From NCBI GenBank assembly GCA_949752745.1, contig OX457026.1, forward strand, positions 72,853,091-72,917,090: a DNA stretch of 64,000 bases. Reading direction: 5' to 3'. Source of the stretch: Protula sp. h YS-2021. Lineage: Eukaryota; Annelida; Polychaeta; Sabellida; Serpulidae. This document shows, one piece after another, positions 23,388 to 33,200 of the stretch. The translations under genes were made by a program, and so were the position numbers. Below the pieces are notes generated by a model. The model was not told where the DNA came from and did no database searches. It saw nothing but the letters and a program-made list of their open reading frames with translations. Every line of letters begins with the position of its first letter. The stretch's first letter is position 1.

Positions 23388-24764
23388 ATGACAGAGGCCA
23401 GTCTACATTCTCCACCGTTACTGCCTCAGTGTATCCATCCTCCAACTGCGCGTAACCCCCACTCCATCTGCGACCGCTGTAGACGGAATAGTGGAATACC
23501 TCTGTGTGAGCCAGACAGCCCGTGCGGCGAGTGCCTACATCTTACTCCAGAGGATTGGAAAGTCCTATTACGGAATAGGACCAAGAACGAGCGCAGGAGG
23601 GATAAGCGCAAATTCCTTTCGTCAGCTTCGTTTGTTACTCGTGAATTTATTCAGGATACCATGAAGAAGGCTAGCTCCGTTATTCTGGGCCAGGTCTCCA
23701 CCCCCGTACACGTAGACACTGGTGCAGAATCGGAATCCGCTACGCCAGTTAAGAGACAAAAAAAATCCAAGAGTAAAGGACGTGCATTTTCTGAGACTGT
23801 AGCAGAATTGGACATCCCGGAAGGGCAAGAACGGGATCGTCTCCGCGAGGCATGGGCCTCACCTCCTAGAGTGAAACCCAGTGGCAGTCCAGGAGGGGCG
23901 TTTAAGTCCCCGTCTGAGGAACAAGTGACTTTAACGCATAAGGATACGGGAACAGTGCTTTCGGCGGTTACAGGCCAGTTAGGCATTCCCCCGCGAGAGG
24001 ACTTATCCCCCCCTCCTCAGCTACAGCGTCTCCCGAGTGAATTTTCAGCGTTCTTGTCTATGCAATCGCAACTGCAAAAGCAACTTTTGGATTTACAGAA
24101 TCAAGTTCAGAAGCAGGAGAGTCTGCTTAGTCAAAGACGAAAGCCTAAACCATCAGCTACGGTTTCTCGTCCTCCTCCGGAGATTCAGTCAGTGGCAGCG
24201 ATGTCGGGCTCGCCTGTACCTCACCTCCCGCTGGACTCTAACGTGGATATTCCCGAAACGGTCACCATCAGCGAGGAGGATTCCGTGGGCGTGCCCCTTT
24301 CGGGCCAAGTCTCTGCATTGCTGGAAGATGATGAGGAAATCGGGCCGATGGAAAATTCTCCCCTAGCAGCAGTCCCAAGCAACAGGGAGAAAGAAATTTA
24401 CACCCCAGTAGGGGAACCCCACATGTCACATTTTCCACAATCCCAACTCCCAGAAGCAGCATCTGATGAACAGGAGTCGGAGGTGGAAGACGGGGAAGAA
24501 GAATCCGAGGGTACGTCAGTACATTCCCGTTGTCATTTGCCGTTACGGGCAGTGGAGCAGGTGCGTTCTCCCGGCCAAGGGCATCGACTTTGGAGAGATC
24601 CAGCGGCAGCGGGCAGACGGCCCATCCGTACTCCCTCTCCACCAGACCTTGCCCCATCGGTCGAGGACGTGGCCCCCTCGAGTTCTGCTTCTACGATTGC
24701 ACCAGAAGACGTGCCGTTCAGGGATGCCATTCAAGAGAGGTCTCCTGTGGCTCCCCAAATTTAG
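23388..24764 (+). CDS. DIRS gag-like ORF1
   Basis: 458 codons from the ATG at 23388 (MTEASLHS), which follows a T-rich tract and TTTCAG that could be a splice acceptor. Near the amino end is a CxxC-type cysteine cluster (ICDRCRRNSG...LCEP...CGEC), then a basic segment (NERRRDKRK) and a glutamine-rich stretch likely to be coiled coil (about residues 225-265), then an acidic, proline- and serine-rich tail. The same cysteine cluster is seen in the older copy at 33146-33418. The ORF ends just after a CCCC tract, while a -1 frame carries on the homology (next entry). Structural role in particle formation is assumed from position. Confidence 0.75.
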   Translation: MTEASLHSPPLLPQCIHPPTARNPHSICDRCRRNSGIPLCEPDSPCGECLHLTPEDWKVLLRNRTKNERRRDKRKFLSSASFVTREFIQDTMKKASSVILGQVSTPVHVDTGAESESATPVKRQKKSKSKGRAFSETVAELDIPEGQERDRLREAWASPPRVKPSGSPGGAFKSPSEEQVTLTHKDTGTVLSAVTGQLGIPPREDLSPPPQLQRLPSEFSAFLSMQSQLQKQLLDLQNQVQKQESLLSQRRKPKPSATVSRPPPEIQSVAAMSGSPVPHLPLDSNVDIPETVTISEEDSVGVPLSGQVSALLEDDEEIGPMENSPLAAVPSNREKEIYTPVGEPHMSHFPQSQLPEAASDEQESEVEDGEEESEGTSVHSRCHLPLRAVEQVRSPGQGHRLWRDPAAAGRRPIRTPSPPDLAPSVEDVAPSSSASTIAPEDVPFRDAIQERSPVAPQI

Positions 24765-25609
24765 ATAAGGAGGATCCGCCCATTCGTATGACATCTCAGG
24801 CCGCTCCACCACAACAGGACTCTTTTATCGTACTAGCCACCAGCGAGGGCATTGCTCATGCTGTCACGGTCCGCGCGAAAGAGTTCAAGAAGATGGACGC
24901 CGGTGAGGGTCGCACACTGTCGCGTTTCCATTTATCTAAACATTGCCTAGTACGACCAGGCCCATATCGGTCAGCGGATGAAAAAATTCCCCTAGAGGCA
25001 CTGGAACAGCCCGTGAAGCGTACAGTCTGGATGCCCACAGTGCGTAGTGACTCAGACATTCCATTAGTGGAGAAAGACGCCAAGACCATCGAGGCATCTT
25101 CTCGCCACATCCTGAACATTATGTCATTTCAAGATCATGCACTTAAAGCACTAAAGTCGCGTTGGGAAGAACTTCGCCTTAGTGATCCCGTGTCTGCTAA
25201 ATTGATGGAATGCCTGGCCTTAGCTACCCGAGACGTGGTCAAACTTTCCACTTTTTTGATGACGTCAATGGTCTACCTACGTCGAGATGCCTTTCTCCAG
25301 CACTGCTGGTCTAGTGTCAAAGGTTTACGGGATCTGCGTCATGCCCCTATCCTGGAGGAACGAGAGCTATTTCCTCCCGCCGAGATAGAGAGGGTGAACC
25401 AGCAAAGTCGTTCGCTTTCGCAAGATTATGCCCTGATGTCCAGGATGTCTCGCTCCTCCTTCAAACGTCCACTGAAGAGGAAGAGACCACAACAGTCCTC
25501 TCCGGCACAGTCTAAGCCGAGTGCGCAGCCACAACAGCCCCCTGTCAAGAAACCGAAACCCAGCCCCGGCAGCAAGACAGAGGGTCCGGCTCCACAGTCG
25601 TTCAGGTAG
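24530..25609 (+). CDS. DIRS gag-like ORF2 (second part)
   Basis: Read in the -1 frame relative to ORF1; the meaningful portion starts at about 24757 (SPNLDKEDPP) and continues to 25609. It is conserved with copy 2 at 63590-64000 (shared phrases KRTVWMPTVRS, SRMSRSSFKR, KRKRPQQSSPAQ). The carboxy end is very basic and Pro/Gln-rich (PPVKKPKP), suited to nucleic-acid binding. In copy 2 this basic tail is in the same frame as RT; here one extra base at about 25556-25570 puts RT in another frame. Whether the two frame changes in copy 1 are mutations or programmed shifts is not decidable from the window. Confidence 0.7.
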   Translation: MSFAVTGSGAGAFSRPRASTLERSSGSGQTAHPYSLSTRPCPIGRGRGPLEFCFYDCTRRRAVQGCHSREVSCGSPNLDKEDPPIRMTSQAAPPQQDSFIVLATSEGIAHAVTVRAKEFKKMDAGEGRTLSRFHLSKHCLVRPGPYRSADEKIPLEALEQPVKRTVWMPTVRSDSDIPLVEKDAKTIEASSRHILNIMSFQDHALKALKSRWEELRLSDPVSAKLMECLALATRDVVKLSTFLMTSMVYLRRDAFLQHCWSSVKGLRDLRHAPILEERELFPPAEIERVNQQSRSLSQDYALMSRMSRSSFKRPLKRKRPQQSSPAQSKPSAQPQQPPVKKPKPSPGSKTEGPAPQSFR

Positions 25610-27653
25610 CAGCCAATCAAAGTACCGTCACGAGATTCCCTCATCTCCTGGCGATACTTTAGCAAACTTAAGAGACTTGGAAAATTTACTTTCCTTAAAC
25701 GCCTCCTTGCCTGTAGGAGGAAGACTAGGAAAGTTTTGGCAGCAATGGGCAGAAATGGGGGCGTCTCGAAGGGTAGTACGTTGGTTAAAGAGAGGTTACT
25801 CCCTACCTTTCAAACGAGACCGGAACGGGCTCAGGTGCCCTATTCCCCTAACCGCCCATGCGCCAAGACAACTAGTCACCTCTTACGCCAAGGGGTCAGA
25901 AAAAGTCCGAGCTCTCCAAGAAATGCTATTGAGCTTGTCTCAAAAACAGGCGATAGAGGAAATGCCAGAAAATCAAATGGGCTTTTTCAGCAGGGTTTTT
26001 CTGGTTCCCAAGAAATCCGGAGGGTGGAGGCTAGTAATCGACCTCTCCCCCATAAACGGTTTTCTCCGAGTGATCACCTTTCAGATGGACACAGCCCAGG
26101 TGATAAAAGGGTCATTACGGGAAGGGATGTGGGGTACCTCCATAGATCTCTCCGATGCTTACCTCCATATTCCTCTTCATCGCTCGGCAAGAAAATTCCT
26201 AGCCTTTCAAGTAGGGAAAAGACGATTTTGGTTTCTGGCACTTCCCTTCGGTCTGGCTACGGCCCCATACGTTTTCTCCAAGGTCATGAAAGTACTGAAA
26301 ACATGGGCACGGCTAGAAGGGATGTTAGTCTTTCAGTATCTGGACGACTGGTTTCTGGCGAATCAAGACAGGCAGGTAACCGAGAATCATACAATGTCTT
26401 TAGTTCGCAAGGCACTAGAGGTAGGTCTAGTAGTAAACCTAGCCAAGTCCGAACTAACCCCCAAACAGTCCATTACCTTTCTAGGGGAGTTATGGGATCT
26501 GGCAATAGCAAAGGCGTTCCCTACGCCAGAACGCCGCCAGAGAATTGCAGATGCCATAAAAGGTATTTCCCCAGGAAAGAAGGTGAGATTACAGGCCATG
26601 GAATCTCTCCTTGGCCTGTTAGTGGCAACAGAGAAGACAGTCCCCCTGGGCCGTCTCCATTACAGGCCATTTCAAAGCCAGGTAAGATGGGCGTTGCATC
26701 AGGGTCGTTCACCCGCAGCAAGGATGCAAGTTTCACAGGTAACCCTACAAGCCCTACAGTGGTGGTGCGACGTTCTAATTACGTCCGAAGGAATGCCATT
26801 TCAGCCCCCCACCCCGGAGATAGAGATTCAGACCGATGCGTCCCATTCGGGGTGGGGAATTTATTGGAATGGTCAGGTGTGGAACGGCAAATGGCCACCC
26901 TCGCTTCAGTCCTACCACATAAACTGGCTGGAGCTTCGGGTAGTCTGGATTGCCCTAACCAAACTGACCAACCAACTCAGAAACAAGGCAGTCCTCTTTC
27001 GGTTAGACAATTCCACAGCCATAGCTTACCTCAACAAGCAGGGGGGTACCAAATCACGGTCCCTGTCCAAACTTGCGTTCCAAATTCTTACAAAGGCCAG
27101 GGAGGAACAGGTGACCGTTTCCGCCCGTCACCTGGCCGGGAAATTAAATGTCCTAGCGGACTTAGCCTCCAGACAGGGTCAAGTTATCAACACCGAGTGG
27201 TGCCTATCCCCTCGGTCCTTTCAGTGGGTGACACACCAATCCCCATGGGGTGCCCCGACTCTGGATCTGTTTGCAAACGCTATGACCACCCAACTTCCCC
27301 GGTACGTGTCTCCTTGCCCGGACCCAGTAGCTTGGGCAGTAGACGCCCTCAATTGTCAGTGGCCACGGGACGAGGTACTGTATGCTTTTCCCCCACAAGC
27401 GATCTTAGGGCAAGTCTTGCAGAGAGTAATCGAGTTGAAACTACCGTTCCTATTACTCATTGCTCCATGGACACCGGAAGCCCCATGGTTCGCCCTCCTA
27501 CTCCATTGCAAGGTAGTAAGGTCGATACCGATCCCATGCCACAACGAGTTGCTATCACAACCCCATTGGCATCACTTCCACCCCTCCCCTCGCTTACTGA
27601 ACCTCCACCTATGGTGTCTGGCCAGACTTTCTGAAAAACAAGGGTTTTTCTAA
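25521..27653 (+). CDS. DIRS reverse transcriptase / RNase H, intact 710-codon ORF
   Basis: RT domain: VIDLSPING at about residues 172-180; motif A SIDLSDAYLHI (Asp 209); motif B ALPFGLATAPY (240-250); catalytic YLDD (273-276). RNase H: QTDAS (Asp 439), WLELR (Glu 471), RLDNSTA (Asp 496) and HLAGKLNVLAD (about 537-547). All expected catalytic residues are present. A carboxy-terminal segment with WGAPTLDLFAN and PWTPEAPWF, conserved in copies 2 and 4, follows and may be the DIRS methyltransferase-like region; I cannot confirm that. The first codon is GTG, so translation probably enters from the gag frame or at a later ATG; in copy 2 gag tail and RT are one frame. Confidence 0.9.
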   Translation: MRSHNSPLSRNRNPAPAARQRVRLHSRSGSSQSKYRHEIPSSPGDTLANLRDLENLLSLNASLPVGGRLGKFWQQWAEMGASRRVVRWLKRGYSLPFKRDRNGLRCPIPLTAHAPRQLVTSYAKGSEKVRALQEMLLSLSQKQAIEEMPENQMGFFSRVFLVPKKSGGWRLVIDLSPINGFLRVITFQMDTAQVIKGSLREGMWGTSIDLSDAYLHIPLHRSARKFLAFQVGKRRFWFLALPFGLATAPYVFSKVMKVLKTWARLEGMLVFQYLDDWFLANQDRQVTENHTMSLVRKALEVGLVVNLAKSELTPKQSITFLGELWDLAIAKAFPTPERRQRIADAIKGISPGKKVRLQAMESLLGLLVATEKTVPLGRLHYRPFQSQVRWALHQGRSPAARMQVSQVTLQALQWWCDVLITSEGMPFQPPTPEIEIQTDASHSGWGIYWNGQVWNGKWPPSLQSYHINWLELRVVWIALTKLTNQLRNKAVLFRLDNSTAIAYLNKQGGTKSRSLSKLAFQILTKAREEQVTVSARHLAGKLNVLADLASRQGQVINTEWCLSPRSFQWVTHQSPWGAPTLDLFANAMTTQLPRYVSPCPDPVAWAVDALNCQWPRDEVLYAFPPQAILGQVLQRVIELKLPFLLLIAPWTPEAPWFALLLHCKVVRSIPIPCHNELLSQPHWHHFHPSPRLLNLHLWCLARLSEKQGFF
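25736..27634 (+). CDS. Long overlapping frame across RT/RNase H, leading to the recombinase
   Basis: A second frame (-1 relative to RT) stays open for 632 codons. The corresponding frame in copy 2 is also open in long stretches (62805-63455 and 61595-62179 on the minus strand), and in copy 2 it runs straight into the recombinase start (KNKGFSKQVREKIV). In copy 1 the junction at about 27625-27640 has lost bases, ending this frame at TGA. Overlap of the recombinase ORF with RT/RNase H is known in DIRS elements (Dictyostelium DIRS-1), so this is probably the amino-terminal part of the recombinase ORF rather than a shadow. It is serine-, proline- and arginine-rich and has no domain I recognise. 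Confidence 0.55.
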   Translation: MAAMGRNGGVSKGSTLVKERLLPTFQTRPERAQVPYSPNRPCAKTTSHLLRQGVRKSPSSPRNAIELVSKTGDRGNARKSNGLFQQGFSGSQEIRRVEASNRPLPHKRFSPSDHLSDGHSPGDKRVITGRDVGYLHRSLRCLPPYSSSSLGKKIPSLSSREKTILVSGTSLRSGYGPIRFLQGHESTENMGTARRDVSLSVSGRLVSGESRQAGNRESYNVFSSQGTRGRSSSKPSQVRTNPQTVHYLSRGVMGSGNSKGVPYARTPPENCRCHKRYFPRKEGEITGHGISPWPVSGNREDSPPGPSPLQAISKPGKMGVASGSFTRSKDASFTGNPTSPTVVVRRSNYVRRNAISAPHPGDRDSDRCVPFGVGNLLEWSGVERQMATLASVLPHKLAGASGSLDCPNQTDQPTQKQGSPLSVRQFHSHSLPQQAGGYQITVPVQTCVPNSYKGQGGTGDRFRPSPGREIKCPSGLSLQTGSSYQHRVVPIPSVLSVGDTPIPMGCPDSGSVCKRYDHPTSPVRVSLPGPSSLGSRRPQLSVATGRGTVCFSPTSDLRASLAESNRVETTVPITHCSMDTGSPMVRPPTPLQGSKVDTDPMPQRVAITTPLASLPPLPSLTEPPPMVSGQTF

Positions 27654-28691
27654 GCAGGTGAGAGAGAAAATAGTAAACAGTCACAAGGGTTCGACGGCCA
27701 AAGTTTACAGGTCGCAGTGGAATAAATTTGCCGCTTGGTGTAGCACTTCTAAGCTAGATCCGTTTCAGGCTAGCCCAGCAGTGGTAGCGGATTTCCTCGA
27801 TCACCTTTTCACGGAGGTGAAATTAAAGGTAGGTTCCATCGAGGGCTATAGGGCCGCTATAGGGTCAAGACTCAAAGCGTCTACAGGCTACGACCCGGGC
27901 GAAGATACATCCCTATCACAGCTAGTAAGACATTTTAAAGTAAACTCCCCACCCTGCCCATCCAACATAGCGCAGTGGGATTTATCGTTAGTCTTACAGT
28001 ATCTTCAGCGCCCAGATGTTTTAGTAAGGACGTGATTTCAGCAAAAAACGCAACGTTAAGATTCACGTTTTTATTGGCTTTAGCTTCGGGCAAAAGAAGA
28101 GGCGAAATCCATGCCCTGGACAGAAAGGTAAATAAAGATAAGGGTACATGGGAGAAGGTCACCCTAGTCCCTAGAGCAGGATTCATGGGAAAAACCCACA
28201 TCATGACCCAAGGGATGGGAACGTTCGATCACATTACTCTCCCATCCCTACCAGATGACCCCGACTCAGACGGTCTGGTCTCTTTGTGTCCCGTCAAAGC
28301 GCTGCAACAGTATTTAGAAATGTCAGAGGCCTACAGATAAAAAAATCAGAAGGCTCTCATCATTTCTTTTATGCCGAAATTTAGCAAAGATCTTTCGAAA
28401 CAGTCGATCTCAAATTATATTAAAAGGATCATTTTGGCAGCCTATGACGATGCACAAATTGACCCTAACCCGTTAGGGGAATCGAACATCAAAGCCCATC
28501 AGGTAAGGCAAGTAGCCAATTCCCTCAGGGCGGTACGTAACGTGTCCCTTTCGGATATATTAAAAACAGGTTGTTGGGTTTCCCCCAACTCGTTTGTTAA
28601 ATACTATCTGAAAGATTTTTCTCAAGATGAATTGTCTGGCTTATATTCATTAGGACCGTTCGTGGCTTCAGAAACGACCATTACAGGCTGA
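27640..28691 (+). pseudogene. DIRS tyrosine recombinase, frame-broken
   Basis: The integrase of the element. Three consecutive pieces in different frames: 27658-28035 (core-binding part, KVYRSQWNKFAAWC), 27975-28340 from about 28020 on (catalytic SGKRRGEIHALD with the first active-site arginine) and 28371-28691 (HQVRQVANSLRA box with His and Arg, then GCW and SFVKYYLKDF with the tyrosine nucleophile). Compared with copy 2, one base is missing near 28018, and an in-frame TAA lies at about 28338. The catalytic R, H, R and Y residues are all still encoded. Terminates at TGA 28689-28691. Confidence 0.88.
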
Positions 28692-29861
28692 GTGTTTCTG
28701 TTGTAGGAATGCTTCTCCCAAGTTTAAGAACAAGGGCAAGCACAAGAGTAACTTCTCCAAGGGCCGTAATGGGAACAGTAACAACAACAACAAGCCACGA
28801 AAGTAACAACCTACAAGAAGGTCTTTCCTTCTTACTCTGAACATTTCGCCTTTCGCTCAGGTCCTTCGGACCATTTCGGTCCGTGCTTATATTAAGTTAC
28901 GGACGAACGCTGGACGGTTATGTTTAATTAAGCATTTATTTACTCCGAAGTGTTCAGGATCGCATGTGTAATGAGTACAGCCCAGTCTTCGGTCTTACGG
29001 CTACTCGGATGCTTAAGTTTTGATCTCCTTTCTTCATGTTTTTCAGAAAGAAAGGGGGGGGGCCATGTCGGTCCCAGACGTACCCAGTGACCGTACACCC
29101 GTTGTAGCCGGAAGGCCGAAAGCCGGTTTATGGTTCATGGTATGAGGTACCATAGTGTCATTATGGGCTTATGGGACCATAACGGCCCCATATAGGAAAA
29201 CAGTCATAAATAAGCAAAATTTTCTGTTTTTCATTTTATGACGATTTACAGTAGTTTTAGTACTATCTAGTCAATCGCTACGAGTTTATTTCAAATAAAC
29301 GTGGTAATTTATCAAATGAGAAGAAGAAAAGTTAGACAGCGGACTCGCTTTCTTTTTTCAAGTTTGAATTGCATGTCTTGTAAGACACTTCAGTCACTTT
29401 ACTAGAAGTGTCAAAGAGTTTATTTGCGTAATTCCTATGGATTTACGATCGTTTTGTAGTACTTCTAAATAAACCTAATTGTTCATCAATACATAGCAAG
29501 TGAATAGTGAGAACTTGAGGAAGGGATCCATCCGGTGGGCGGTTGGAGGGGGATGGTGATAGTTCTCAAAAAAGATGATGGCATGGTTGGAAGCCTTCTC
29601 ATCTCAACTGACAGTTGCTGTGATATTTTTACTTTGTTACGATTTTACCTTATGTTGAAAGACCGGAATGGTGCGCCTCCGGACTTTATTTAGGAAATCA
29701 TTAAAGAATTGAAACTTAGCTGACAAGTTTTATTTCTTCTTTTGCGTCGAGTGCACAGCACTCCTCGCCTACATGCAATGAGCTTTTACAAGCCATAGTG
29801 TAATTCGCGACCTTTTTGGGCAGTTCAAGAATGGCAGGCTCCCCTGCTCCGGACTCAAGTC
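28692..29861 (+). other. 3' untranslated region of DIRS copy 1
   Basis: Directly after the recombinase comes an Asn/Lys-rich frame (GGGAACAGTAACAACAACAACAAG) without length. CGGTCC/GGACC words recur at 28865-29170. The matching part of copy 2 is 59560-60718. No separate gene recognised. Confidence 0.6.
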
Positions 29862-29973
29862 CCATTAAAAGTGGAGATAAGCGAATTCAAAGCTTTTGCG
29901 AAGTAAAACTATCGTTTTATTTCGTAAAACGAGCTTTTACGAGTAAAAGCGCAATTCGCGTTCTCCACTTTTA
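29862..29973 (+). repeat. Internal complementary region of DIRS copy 1
   Basis: The first half (to about 29910) is the reverse complement of the outer left end (22331-22380), the second half (from about 29908, ATCGTTTTATTTCGTAAAAC) is the reverse complement of the outer right end (30201-30256). Such a joined-ends copy is the template for circle closure in the DIRS replication model. Confidence 0.9.
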
Positions 29974-30039
29974 ACTTTGATTTTAACCCGTCCCATCCAT
30001 CCCCAACTAGCCTGGGCGTGTTTTACCGCCTTTTGGGCT

Positions 30040-30201
30040 AAAAAGGGAATGTCGTTTATACGAGACTAGCAGACGACGTCTCGGGCATTCTGATTGGCCA
30101 AAGGATGGATGGAAGGGTTAGAGTATCTTGAACAGTACCTCAAAAAGTTCTTTTTTATATTGCGTGGTAAATATTACTGGAAGGGAACCCATTAAAAGTG
30201 G
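30040..30201 (+). repeat. Right inverted terminal repeat of DIRS copy 1
   Basis: Reverse complement of 22368-22514 apart from a short insertion at about 30167-30183; includes ACGAGACTAGCAGACGACGT and ends CCCATTAAAAGTGG. Confidence 0.9.
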
Positions 30202-30256
30202 AGAACGCGAATTGCGCTTTTACTCGTAAAAGCTCGTTTTACGAAATAAAACGATA

Positions 30257-33200
30257 GGTTAATGACTTGACATTTTGATAACGGAAGCGAATATTTCTGA
30301 TAGAGATACGGTGAACAGAGCCGTAAAGCAGTTAGCAATCTAGCGGGCGTGAATGGACTTTGACCCCTACACTTATGCCGTAGACCCTCGTCCGTCTGGA
30401 CATTTTCATATGCCACTAGGACGAACCCCTTAACATAACTGTAGAGCACTTGCCTTGACACGTCTGTATTAAACTTGAGCCTAAGGGAGATCATCAACAC
30501 TTTTGGCTGTCAAACCGACAATAGCTTGAAATGGAAAGGTACTGCGGGGTGCTTTAACTGGATATAACGAAATCAGACCCAAGAACACTCCAACTACAAG
30601 GCCGGGAGGACGATACGTTCGAAGGTACCTGTCGATATAGGACGTAAATTTCCCCTCTTCTCTCTGCTGATGCAAGGCTTGAAGGAAGGTAAAACTTAGC
30701 GTCGCATTCTAGAGAGAAACACAGGTACCGTAATCAGGATTTTGCAGGTCAGTTAGCACACTGCGAGCGGATTGTTTTTTATGAAGTGAGGGCAGTCAAC
30801 TCGAACGATCTGGTTCCTTTCTGCTTGTTGAGGTAGGCCACCGACCAGACAAGAACTGTCTTGCCCTCCAGTGGGTTTAATGTTTTGTTCAAAGCTATCC
30901 AACTACCTTGACTTCTAGCAGGTTGATGAGGTGCCCTTGGAGTGATCGGATCCGTATCCCCTGTGATGTCAAGGTCACACCAGTATCGCTGTGGGATCAT
31001 CCTGTATGACTGTCATTGTCCCACGGACAGACCCTAGCTGAAAGCTGGCCTTACCTACCTTTCAAAAGTTCTGTAGTATAGACGACTCAAAGGGATCTTC
31101 TCTGTTGCAACTAGCAGAACCAGCACACTCCAATACCTGTGGACTTACCTTGCTGTCTGGTGGGACCACGTATATTACCGTTGACAGTTGGGTCTTGGCT
31201 AAGCCTTCGTGATAGCTAAGTCTATCTCTCCACGTCTTGCTTTGGGGTCTATTCTGACTTTATCAAGAGACCTGCTTGCAAGGCCCTTTTTTACCAGTTG
31301 TAATGTCTGGTGATGGGCTGTTTACCTGAAGTGAATCAGAAACCAATCTGGGTACTGAAACAGCAGCAAATCATGCGCATGAGCCCATGTTTTTAAGATC
31401 TTCATCACCTTCGCAAACATGTACGGAGCCGTGGGGCCGTGGGGAGGCTGAAGGGAAGTTTCAGAAACCAGAGACGTTATTCCCGTATTCGGAAGCACAG
31501 ATCCTTTCTGAATAGTTCTAGTGAAGTACCACAATCTCTTCCTTGAGAACTTCCTTTATCACTGCTGTATCCATTTGGAGAGGCGTCACGGGTAGAAACT
31601 TTTGGTGCCCAACCCCCCTGACGCCTTTTAAACCAGAAAACGCCTCTGAAAAACTCCGCCTGGTTTTCCGGCCCCTGTTCTATTGCCCTTGTCTTGCAGC
31701 TTATTTCTCATACAATGCAAGGCTGCATCCTTCTCGGCTCATAGGTGGTGACTAAACGGTCCGGTGCATAACCGTTCCTTAACCAGCAAACTACTCTCCG
31801 CTATACTCCCATATCCTCCATTCTCCCCAGAACTTGCGTAGCCTCCTACGGGCGAGGAGGAGTGATAAAAGAATTAATTTTTCCAGAAATTTTGAGAATA
31901 GAAAGGTATCGCCTAGAGACGAGGCTTTAGGTTGGTTGGCTGCTACTTGCATTGCTGGGCAGTTTGCCTCCCCCCTCGGGTTTGTCTCCATTGGTTGGCT
32001 TCGTCCACTTGGACGGTGATGTTTCTGGCTTGCCTGGGGACTTGACACGTACCGCCGGCGGTTGTTGAAATCCCTTTCGTCTGTTCGAATGCTGACGGTT
32101 AGGAAATTCGTGACATCAGAGGGACATCGTAGGAGATTCCGCATGGGCCTTGAGTGTCTGGTTCTGAAGTGACATTATGCCGAGGCCTCTCTGGCTTTCG
32201 CTTCTCTCCCCCCTACAGACTGTCTGAGTCTGCTTGGACCGAAGGCATCCGAACGGTACGAGTCAGGGACTGTTCCAACGCTTGCAATGACACTAGCTCA
32301 TCGTGGGATTTATGCGCGCCAGATGATCAGGGCGGCAATGCTTCGAAGGATGCAAAAGTGGCCATTCCCGTCCCTCCGCTGCATCCAGTCTCTTGAGCGG
32401 ACCGTGATTGCATTGGTTATGCCCTCGCTTATTGCTGACGCTACAAACCTGTTGTAGTGGAACATTATGTGAAGCCATTGGGTGGGGGGGGGGGCGGTCC
32501 TCCTTATTCAGCTTAGGAGATCCACAATAAACGTGTTTATCGACGATTTCTTGGGTTGAATACCTGAATGGTACATCTTCCGGTGCAATTGAGTAAGGGG
32601 CGACAGGCGGCGTGCTTCTCTCCTGCGATGGGCTGAAGTACTGAGGGAAACCCGCGTGTCCGTGGCTGGGAGGTGGATGATAGCGGCTGAGAGCTTTTGC
32701 TTCCTCTTATGCTTAGTCACAGACACTGTAGTTGCTACGACAGTGACAGGAAGGTCGTAATATAGATAACGGCCGGCGGCATTAATGGAATTTGCGACTA
32801 GTGGGTGGGAAAACTCTAGCTGCTTGGAAATCCTCAACTATCCTGCTGAGGCCAAGCAGGCCTTGCCCGCAGCTGTATGGGTGATCGACACTTGCTCTCT
32901 GGGGGACTGACGTTTTGAACTTGACTCGTACATGTACTGTGCCGTGTCTAGCTGTATCATTGAATAAGCACCGTCTAAAGCCAGTTGTGCGATCGTTTCC
33001 GAGAATGCCTTTGCATTCGGCTCCTTGGACTTCTTGGAGGGGCCATATCGGACTCCGCTCCCATACGCACAGATATTGGAGAAGTCACTTGCTCTAAAAT
33101 AACAGAGCTAACTTTGGGCCGAGTCCGTTGACGGGGAGGCAGCGGCTAATCCTTGCGTCTCCGTCTCCAATCGTTTCTCAGTCTGTTATGATAAATAAGT

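Larger units (their letters stand above)
22331..30256 (+). mobile_element. DIRS-type tyrosine-recombinase retrotransposon, family A copy 1
   Basis: A 7.9-kb element with all structural hallmarks of DIRS elements: inverted terminal repeats (22368-22514 and 30040-30201), an internal complementary region at 29862-29973, gag-like ORFs, RT plus RNase H, and a tyrosine recombinase. DIRS elements replicate through a circular intermediate and integrate by the recombinase, without target duplication. The left flank is LINE sequence and the right flank is an older DIRS copy. The RT/RNase H ORF is open over 710 codons, but the recombinase has frame breaks, so this copy is probably not autonomous. Confidence 0.93.

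Noticed and set aside
24268..24657. Minus-strand ORFs across the DIRS gag and RT region
   Set aside because: They are antisense shadows of the plus-strand gag and RT frames and are not conserved in copy 2.
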